A DNA stretch of 13,556 nucleotides from Bacteroidota bacterium (GTDB taxonomy: Bacteria > Bacteroidota > Bacteroidia > 2-12-FULL-35-15). Location: contig JAPLDC010000037.1 in NCBI GenBank assembly GCA_026391935.1, positions 1 through 13,556 of the forward strand. Direction: 5' to 3'. The notes beneath the pieces were generated by a model. That model was not told where the DNA came from. It did no database searches and saw nothing but the letters and a program-made list of their open reading frames with translations. Shown in pieces: positions 1-4,890 of this stretch. The stretch's first letter is position 1. Each line of letters starts with the position of its first letter. The position numbers and the translations under genes are program-made.

Positions 1-49
1 CGAAGAATACTAAAACAGATTTAGATTAAACAAAAAAGGGAGTTGGAAA

Positions 50-82
50 TGAGGGGGCTGAATGTTTGATCTTGAGGGGGCT
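50..82. repeat. Two direct repeats TGAGGGGGCT, 23 bases apart
   Basis: The 10-mer TGAGGGGGCT occurs at 50-59 and again, identical, at 73-82. It is a G-rich motif in otherwise AT-rich DNA about 90 to 120 bases upstream of the RepL-like gene. The spacing is roughly two helical turns, which suits a protein-binding pair such as iterons or an operator. That role is inferred; only the repeats are seen. Confidence 0.4.
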
Positions 83-172
83 CAAAAAATGAAATATCTA
101 CCAATCCATTGTTTCAGAAATTTTCATGATACATGGTGTGTCATGTCATAACACAATTAAATAACAAGAAAC

Positions 173-658
173 ATGAACAAAGGTTATCTTATTACAAATC
201 GCAATTTTTTTTCACCTGATGCAAATGGTCTTTTGCTTAAAGTGAATGTACAAAAAAGGTACACAAAGGAAAATGTCAAAAGCTATTTTAACTGGCAACA
301 TCATTTAGTAAATCTGAGCCCCATAAGCATCAGCTTACTTTTTTATTTGGCTGAAAGGATGCACGACTCTACGAACGAGGTTTCTCATAACAAGACAATT
401 ATAAGGCAATATAACGACTTTAGGAAATCAATTAGTGTAGCTGTAGTTTCGGATTCTTCTATCAGGAAAGCTTTTCAGCAACTAAAAAAGAACAAGATGC
501 TAATTAGTACCCCTGAGTTAGGTAACTATATTGTAAACCCAAAGTTTATGTATAAAGAAAGTGAAGAAGTAAGAAGAAAGTGCATAAACAGACTGCTTGA
601 ATGTACAAAAGAGGGCAAGTGGTTGAAGACAAACTTGTTTGATGCGTTAAGTTTATAG
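173..658 (+). CDS. RepL-like winged-helix protein (putative replication or control protein of the element)
   Basis: This is a 161-residue soluble protein with no signal peptide or membrane segment. Residues 46-128 show a winged-helix layout like that of plasmid RepL replication proteins. A helix follows 'LSPISISLLFYLAE' (48-61), a recognition-helix-like stretch runs from S93 to L110 (SDSSIRKAFQQLKKNKML), and a hairpin ends in 'GNYIVNPKFMYK' (117-128). The 'G.Y.(V/I)NP..' motif is the feature that recalls RepL. The C-terminal 30 residues are basic and unrecognised. The ATG at 173 is the first in frame and has no clear Shine-Dalgarno site. The gene faces the integrase across a 40-base gap and belongs to the same element end. 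It could be a replication initiator or a transcription regulator; the fold is better supported than the function. Two G-rich repeats lie upstream. Confidence 0.6.
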   Translation: MNKGYLITNRNFFSPDANGLLLKVNVQKRYTKENVKSYFNWQHHLVNLSPISISLLFYLAERMHDSTNEVSHNKTIIRQYNDFRKSISVAVVSDSSIRKAFQQLKKNKMLISTPELGNYIVNPKFMYKESEEVRRKCINRLLECTKEGKWLKTNLFDALSL

Positions 659-670
659 TTTGATAGAAGG

Positions 671-694
671 TGGCGGAGTGCTCCAACTCCGCCA
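671..694. terminator. Hairpin between the convergent RepL-like and integrase genes
   Basis: A perfect 9-bp stem (TGGCGGAGT at 671-679, ACTCCGCCA at 686-694) encloses a 6-base loop. It lies between two convergent stop codons. It is GC-rich, unlike its surroundings, but the T tracts on either side are weak. A two-way terminator is the likely role. Confidence 0.55.
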
Positions 695-698
695 TTCT

Positions 699-1931
699 TC
701 ATCTTTCAGCTTGTGCTATCATTACTGATTCACACACGCATCTGTTCATGTTGTCTATAATATCAAGGTCAAAGTTCTCAAGGTAGATTCCTGTAACCCT
801 TAAACCCATTGAGTGTCCAAGGGCTTCAGAAATTAGGTCTTTGCTGTAGCCAAGTTGTTTTGCAATATTAGCTGTGCTATAACGGAAACAGTACCCCGTT
901 AACTTTTCTTTGCACCCAATCATTTTTCCAATTCTATCAAGATGTTTGTTGAAGATTTTGTTTCTCTGTCTTAAAAGAAGGGGCAGTTTAACTTTGTCTT
1001 GTATTTGCTCTGCAGTAACTTTACCAAGTACCGTGTGTTCACTTCTGCCACTAAAATATTGGATGATAGTAAGTGCTTCAGGCAACAGCAAAATTGAATA
1101 CTGCCTTTTGGTTTTTGCTCTGTTGTAGATTAATCTGCCGTGTTGAATTTGGTTTTCTCTCATCAGCACCATATCCTTGAAGTTTATACCGATAAGCATA
1201 AACATGAGCTTACCCATTAGCCATGAGTCGTACAACCAAGATGATTTATCAATGTTAGCAGAAAAGAAGTTGCGGAGTTCTTCAGAAGTCAACACCCGTG
1301 GGCGTGTTGGCTCTTTTCGGATTTTGTAAGTTCGGAATGGGTAATGCTCATAAGAAGCTTCTTTAGCGTGAATGGCTTTATTGTAGACAGCTCTGAGGGT
1401 TCTGTAATAAAGACCAATGCTGTTTATTTTTATTCCACGGCTAATTAGTTCTGCCTCAACTTCCTTTAGAAATGAGTGGTCTATTGTGTTGAAAGGGATT
1501 TGTAGACTCTTGACCTTTTGAATAGCAACAAGTGTTTCAATGTAAGTCCTTGCGGTGCCGTTTCTTTCAACCTTTTGTAAGTGGTCTATTTCCTGATTCC
1601 AAAAACTGACAACGGTGGTTTTTGGTTTTGGAGCCAACAGGATATAATCTTTCAAGGCCTGTGCGGTAATTTGGTGCGGATTGGCTCTTTCATATTCAAC
1701 AATCTTGCTGAGATATTGCACTTGTAGTTCTTTGATTCTTGTGGTCAGCACTTCATAAGTTGGAGCAGACTTTTTCAGCGTCTCTGCTCTTTTGTCCCAT
1801 TGGTTTTCTGGGACGGAATGACCAAGGGGGATGTCTCTGCATTGACCATTTGCAGAAATGCGGAATACTAGAGGGTAGGTTTTGTCCTGTTTTTGCTTCC
1901 TCTTGTCAAGGCTTAATTTAAGGTTTGGCAT
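699..1931 (-). CDS. Tyrosine recombinase / site-specific integrase (Bacteroidota type)
   Basis: This integrase should move the element into and out of the chromosome, probably at the adjacent tRNA-Asn. Numbering is from the ATG at 1931 (410 aa). An N-terminal arm-binding domain (about 1-85, 'YPLVFRISANGQ') is followed by a SAM-like core-binding domain (about 105-205) and a catalytic domain (about 210-400). Catalytic-region residues are R271 and K273 in 'YNRAKTKRQYSI', Y347 and R350 in 'GYCFRYS' (Y replaces the usual first His of HxxR), H373 in 'ALGHS', and the nucleophile Y383 in 'TGIYLE'. The canonical box I Arg is absent: 'LIGINFKD' has N250 there. A GTG at 1955 would add eight residues, but family N-termini fit the ATG better. 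The gene reads away from the tRNA 3' end, a usual layout for tRNA-targeting elements. There is no frameshift, so it is probably functional. Confidence 0.92.
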   Translation of the reverse strand: MPNLKLSLDKRKQKQDKTYPLVFRISANGQCRDIPLGHSVPENQWDKRAETLKKSAPTYEVLTTRIKELQVQYLSKIVEYERANPHQITAQALKDYILLAPKPKTTVVSFWNQEIDHLQKVERNGTARTYIETLVAIQKVKSLQIPFNTIDHSFLKEVEAELISRGIKINSIGLYYRTLRAVYNKAIHAKEASYEHYPFRTYKIRKEPTRPRVLTSEELRNFFSANIDKSSWLYDSWLMGKLMFMLIGINFKDMVLMRENQIQHGRLIYNRAKTKRQYSILLLPEALTIIQYFSGRSEHTVLGKVTAEQIQDKVKLPLLLRQRNKIFNKHLDRIGKMIGCKEKLTGYCFRYSTANIAKQLGYSKDLISEALGHSMGLRVTGIYLENFDLDIIDNMNRCVCESVMIAQAER

Positions 1932-1962
1932 GTCTACTAGCGGTTGTAGCTTCACCTAAATC

Positions 1963-1983
1963 ATTTGCGTGTAATTTGCGTGT
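1963..1983. repeat. Tandem ATTTGCGTGT repeats beside the integrase
   Basis: The 10-mer ATTTGCGTGT occurs at 1963-1972 and 1974-1983, with an 11-base period, so both copies face the same side of the helix. They lie between the integrase start and the tRNA-Asn 3' end, where arm-type integrase or excisionase sites are expected. The repeats are seen; the binding role is inferred. Confidence 0.45.
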
Positions 1984-2040
1984 GGAGTGTCATTTTCCTA
2001 CCTCAAAAGCCATTTCTGACCTTAAGGGTTTAAAAAACAA

Positions 2041-2072
2041 AAAACCTTACAACTTAATAGCTGTAAGGTTTT
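2041..2072 (-). terminator. Rho-independent terminator downstream of tRNA-Asn
   Basis: A perfect 11-bp stem (AAAACCTTACA at 2041-2051, TGTAAGGTTTT at 2062-2072) has a 10-base loop. It starts a few bases past the tRNA CCA end. Read on the minus strand, the stem is followed by a T-rich tract (TTTTTTGTTTTTT), as expected for terminating the tRNA transcript. It lies on the element side of the tRNA, so it may have come with the element or be retained chromosomal sequence. Confidence 0.7.
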
Positions 2073-2075
2073 CTT

Positions 2076-2152
2076 TGGCTCCCTCTGCTGGACTTGAACC
2101 AGCGACCCTCTGATTAACAGTCAGATGCTCTAACCAGCTGAGCTAAGAGGGA
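2076..2152 (-). tRNA. tRNA-Asn (anticodon GTT)
   Basis: The minus strand folds as a complete cloverleaf. The acceptor is TCCCTCT (2152-2146) with AGAGGGA (2086-2080), discriminator G at 2079 and an encoded CCA at 2078-2076. The D arm is GCTC...GAGC. The anticodon arm is TCTGA-CTGTTAA-TCAGA, with GTT at 2118-2116. The T arm is GCTGG-TTCAAGT-CCAGC. The anticodon GUU reads Asn codons. The 3' end points at the integrase gene, which marks it as the likely attachment site. The gene is intact, so integration has preserved or restored its 3' end. Confidence 0.95.
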
Positions 2153-2224
2153 ATTTATTGTTCCTGGTTAATAATCCTTTTGAAAAAGGAGTGCAATATT
2201 AGCATGTTCAAAGCAAATATGCAA

Positions 2225-2232
2225 TATATTTG
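2225..2232 (+). promoter_or_regulatory. Candidate -7 box of the sugar kinase gene
   Basis: TATATTTG matches the Bacteroidota -7 consensus TAnnTTTG exactly and lies 26 bases before the kinase ATG. No good TTTG -33 box is seen at the expected distance. The same interval must also hold the divergent tRNA promoter; TAATATTG on the minus strand (2201-2194) is a possible -7 box for it. Confidence 0.4.
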
Positions 2233-2258
2233 CCCGAAATATTTAAAAAAACGAAAAT

Positions 2259-3182
2259 ATGAGTTTATTAGTAGTAGGAACAGTGGCTTTTGATGCGATT
2301 GAAACACCTTTCGGGAAAACCGATAAAATTTTAGGTGGTGCTGCCACATACATTTCATTAGCAGCATCTTATTTTACAAAAAATATTAACTTGGTTTCTG
2401 TTGTTGGTGGAGATTTTCCTGCCGAACACATTGAAATGCTGAACAAGCATCAAGTTAATACTGAAGGGTTGCAGATCAAAAAAAATGAGAAAACTTTTTT
2501 TTGGGCAGGTAAATATCATAATGATATGAATACCCGTGATACACTTACTACAGAATTAAACGTTCTTGAAACATTTAATCCTATTGTTCCGGATGCATAT
2601 CAAGATTGTGAATTTTTAATGTTAGGGAACCTCGTTCCAAAAATTCAGCAACAAGTTATCTTACAATTAAAAAAACGTCCGAAATTAATTGTTTTGGATA
2701 CAATGAATTTTTGGATGGACATTGCTATGCCTGATCTGTTAGCTACAATTGCAATGGTGGATGTATTAGTGATCAATGACGGGGAAGCGCGTCAGCTTTC
2801 CGGTGAATATTCATTAGTGAAAGCGGCACAAAAGATATTGGTGATGGGTCCGAAATACCTGATCATTAAAAAGGGTGAGCACGGTGCTTTGTTATTTGAT
2901 AAGAAACAAGTGTTTTTTGCTCCGGCATTGCCTTTAGAAGATGTATTTGACCCGACAGGTGCAGGAGATAGTTTTGCTGGCGGATTTATCGGTTATATCG
3001 CGGAGACAAAAGATATTTCTTTTGAAAATATGAAACGTGCGATCATTTTTGGTTCTGCAACAGCATCTTTTTGTGTTGAGAAATTCGGAACAGAAAATTT
3101 GGTTGACTTAACAAATGCAGAAGTGGATAGCAGAGTACAGGAGTTTGTAGATCTTGTACAGTTTGATATTGCATTGGTGTAA
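2259..3182 (+). CDS. PfkB-family carbohydrate kinase
   Basis: A cytoplasmic ATP-dependent sugar (or nucleoside) kinase of the ribokinase/PfkB fold; the 307 aa length is typical. Sequence marks in order are: the N-terminal strand 'LLVVGTVAFD' (3-12), the glycine pair G26-G27 in the first PfkB signature region ('ILGGAATYISLAA'), 'VVGGDFP' (48-54), the Mg-linked NxxE motif N173-E176 ('VINDGEARQL'), 'KKGEHGA' (204-210), and the second PfkB signature 'DPTGAGDSFAGGF' (231-243) with catalytic base D237 and the anion hole GAG. The substrate cannot be read from these motifs. The ATG at 2259 follows a -7-like box and gives a complete N-terminal strand. The gene is probably monocistronic: divergent from the tRNA, convergent with sod, and closed by a strong hairpin. 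It is the first protein-coding gene on the chromosomal side of the element junction. Confidence 0.9.
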   Translation: MSLLVVGTVAFDAIETPFGKTDKILGGAATYISLAASYFTKNINLVSVVGGDFPAEHIEMLNKHQVNTEGLQIKKNEKTFFWAGKYHNDMNTRDTLTTELNVLETFNPIVPDAYQDCEFLMLGNLVPKIQQQVILQLKKRPKLIVLDTMNFWMDIAMPDLLATIAMVDVLVINDGEARQLSGEYSLVKAAQKILVMGPKYLIIKKGEHGALLFDKKQVFFAPALPLEDVFDPTGAGDSFAGGFIGYIAETKDISFENMKRAIIFGSATASFCVEKFGTENLVDLTNAEVDSRVQEFVDLVQFDIALV

Positions 3183-3186
3183 AAAG

Positions 3187-3239
3187 AAAAATTTCAAATT
3201 CCAGATTTCACGTTTTAAAATCTGGAATTTGAAATTTTT
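3187..3239. terminator. Perfect 22-bp hairpin between convergent genes
   Basis: The left arm at 3187-3208 and right arm at 3218-3239 are exact inverted repeats (core CAAATTCCAG / CTGGAATTTG) with a 9-base loop. The arms begin with A5 and end with T5, so the structure can terminate from both sides. It lies 5 bases after the kinase stop and 15 bases from the end of the superoxide dismutase gene. A stem this long is more than a terminator needs. Confidence 0.75.
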
Positions 3240-3254
3240 AAATCGAATATTTTT

Positions 3255-4022
3255 TTATTTCGTAGCAACAAATAACCCTTCAGCAGTTTCCCAATTCACC
3301 ACATTCCACCAAGAAGTGATATATTCTACTCTGCGGTTTTGATTTTTTAGATAGTAGGCATGTTCCCATACATCTATGGTTAAAATAGGAGTCCCCTTTA
3401 TTTCAACAGAATCTAAATTCATCAATGGATTATCCTGATTGGCTGTTGAGGTGATCACCAATTTCCCTTCTTTCGTTTTTACAAGCCATGCCCAGCCTGA
3501 GCCAAAACGCTTCATTCCGGCATCTGCAAATTGCTTTTTGAATTCATCAAATGAACCAAAAGATAATTTAATGGCATCTGCTAATTTCCCTTTAGGTTCA
3601 CCTCCTCCATTTGGTTTCATCATGCTCCAGAAAAGAGAATGGTTGTAGTGCCCGCCAGCATTATTGTGTAAGGCTGCAGGTAATTTTGCTATTTTGTCAA
3701 ATATAGTATCGAATGTTGCTCCCGCTCCTTCCAAAAGATTTCCGTCATAAGCTAATATGGCTTTATTCAGATTATCTACATATGCCTGATGGTGCTTGCT
3801 GTGATGGATCTCCATCGTTAGTTTATCAATATGTGGTTCTAAAGCATCATATGCATAAGGTAATGCGGGCAACGTAAATTTTCCGCCATCGGTAGTTGTA
3901 CTTTCTTTTTCAAGGAACTCGGCTGCTGTCAATGTTTTGCTCATTACTTTATTTGCAACAACTGCTCCTATTGCAAGCGCTGCTGATTTTTTAATAAAGT
4001 CTCTGCGTGAATTGTTGTCCAT
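3255..4022 (-). CDS. Superoxide dismutase, Mn/Fe family (Mn-type), with Tat signal
   Basis: It converts superoxide to O2 and H2O2. The 255 aa are a normal Fe/Mn SOD of about 205 residues (from about 48, 'KFTLPALPYAYDALEPH') behind a roughly 45-residue N-terminal extension. That extension has a textbook twin-arginine motif, 'SRRDFIKK' (5-12), then a mild hydrophobic stretch ('SAALAIGAVVA', 13-23), so the enzyme should be exported folded, with its metal, to the periplasm. By alignment with E. coli SodA the metal ligands are H73, H128 ('GGHYNHSLFW'), D217 and H221 ('DVWEHAYYL'). G123-G124 together with Q196 in 'STANQDNPL' is the Mn-type pattern rather than Fe-type, though cambialistic use is possible. 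The Tat motif and a -7-like box upstream both support the ATG at 4022. It is probably transcribed alone. Confidence 0.95.
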   Translation of the reverse strand: MDNNSRRDFIKKSAALAIGAVVANKVMSKTLTAAEFLEKESTTTDGGKFTLPALPYAYDALEPHIDKLTMEIHHSKHHQAYVDNLNKAILAYDGNLLEGAGATFDTIFDKIAKLPAALHNNAGGHYNHSLFWSMMKPNGGGEPKGKLADAIKLSFGSFDEFKKQFADAGMKRFGSGWAWLVKTKEGKLVITSTANQDNPLMNLDSVEIKGTPILTIDVWEHAYYLKNQNRRVEYITSWWNVVNWETAEGLFVATK

Positions 4023-4062
4023 GGTATTTTAAAAATTAAAAGGTGAAAAATATTATTCTAAA

Positions 4063-4095
4063 CAAATATACGAATAACCAACAGCGATTATCGAA
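4063..4095 (-). promoter_or_regulatory. Candidate promoter of the superoxide dismutase gene
   Basis: On the minus strand, TATATTTG (4070-4063) matches the Bacteroidota -7 box TAnnTTTG exactly. TTCG (4095-4092) lies 21 bases upstream as a near match to the -33 TTTG. This would give a leader of about 30 to 35 bases. Confidence 0.5.
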
Positions 4096-4252
4096 TCTAT
4101 GTATGTTAAAAAATCAAAAAGAAGGAGTGTTTAGAAATTTATTTCAGAATGATTTTTTTTCAAGAATGGGAAATCAAACTTTTTAGAAAAATAAATATAT
4201 CAAGAAGAGAAAAACACAAATGCAAGTATTCTTTAAGGTTAGTTGTTTTAGA

Positions 4253-4756
4253 CTATCCAAAGAAAATTAAGACTTGGTTCTTTTCAACAGCGAAACCTTT
4301 GTTAACATTTATTTTTTTAATGATGCCATCGGCTGGCGATTTGATAATGTTTTCCATTTTCATGGCTTCAAGAACCAAAATCGGGTCACCCTTTTTTACT
4401 ATATCGCCTTCAGAAACGCGGATATCTAAAACCAATCCGGGCATTGGCGCTTTAATTTCATTTACCTTTTTGGCGTTAAGTTCATCAAACCCCAAGCTCT
4501 TCAAAAGCTCATCAAACTTATCTTTGACATTGAGTTGATACTTATTGCCATTGACGCTAACTAAAAAACTTTTTTCGGAAGCATCCGCTTTAATCACTTC
4601 TACATTGTAGGAGCGGTTATCTTTAATCACATGGAAGCTTCCGTTTTTTACTTCTATCACATCCCACGAAAAAGTTTTTCCATCAATGGTTCCAGCACTT
4701 GCATTTTCCAGTTCAATACTGTGCTCTTTTAGATTGTTCACGTTTACTCTTAGCAT
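4253..4756 (-). CDS. Biotin carboxyl carrier protein (biotin/lipoyl-binding domain protein)
   Basis: It carries covalently bound biotin between the carboxylase and carboxyltransferase sites of an acyl-CoA or pyruvate/oxaloacetate-type biotin enzyme. The 167 aa split into an unrecognised N-terminal half (1-80), a short linker (81-100, 'FDELLKSLGFDELNAKKVNE') and a C-terminal biotinyl domain (101-167). That domain has 'APMPGLV' (103-109), 'VSEGDIVKKGDPI' (114-126) and the biotinylation motif 'EAMKMEN', in which K133 is the biotinyl lysine. The C-terminus ends exactly at the domain end, as usual. Neither neighbour is a carboxylase (superoxide dismutase on one side, a protease on the other), so its enzyme partners must be encoded elsewhere. 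A -7-like box nearly touches the ATG, so the mRNA may be leaderless. A lipoyl protein is unlikely, given the AMKM motif. Confidence 0.9.
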   Translation of the reverse strand: MLRVNVNNLKEHSIELENASAGTIDGKTFSWDVIEVKNGSFHVIKDNRSYNVEVIKADASEKSFLVSVNGNKYQLNVKDKFDELLKSLGFDELNAKKVNEIKAPMPGLVLDIRVSEGDIVKKGDPILVLEAMKMENIIKSPADGIIKKINVNKGFAVEKNQVLIFFG

Positions 4757-4760
4757 GTCA

Positions 4761-4768
4761 CAAATGTA
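4761..4768 (-). promoter_or_regulatory. Candidate -7 box of the biotin carrier gene
   Basis: TACATTTG on the minus strand (4768-4761) fits TAnnTTTG exactly but ends only four bases before the ATG at 4756. If used, transcription would begin at or near the start codon. The -33 match is poor. Confidence 0.35.
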
Positions 4769-4835
4769 AAGTTTTTTTGAAATTATTTTTCATAAATATG
4801 AAGGGGGCTTATGAAAGTCCTTTTTTGTTAATTAA

Positions 4836-4867
4836 TTTGCTTTTAAATAAAATTTAATGCAAGTTTG
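4836..4867 (+). promoter_or_regulatory. Candidate promoter of the secreted C10 protease gene
   Basis: TTTG at 4836-4839 and CAAGTTTG at 4860-4867 are separated by 20 bases. This fits the Bacteroidota -33/-7 layout with seven of eight bases of TAnnTTTG. The ATG follows at 4891, leaving a short leader. Confidence 0.5.
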
Positions 4868-4890
4868 TTGTTCAACTAAAATTTAAACCC

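Noticed and set aside
1..29. Possible tail of a gene entering from the left (a frame ending TAA at 27-29).
   Set aside because: Only eight codons are visible, and more than one frame ends nearby, so it cannot be supported.
89..151. A 20-codon frame (MKYLPIHCFRNFHDTWCVMS) just upstream of the RepL-like gene, a possible leader peptide.
   Set aside because: It has no ribosome site, no attenuator-like hairpins and an unremarkable composition; short frames like this arise by chance.
910..1128. Plus-strand open frame inside the integrase gene.
   Set aside because: It is an antisense shadow of the integrase catalytic domain and has no recognisable features.
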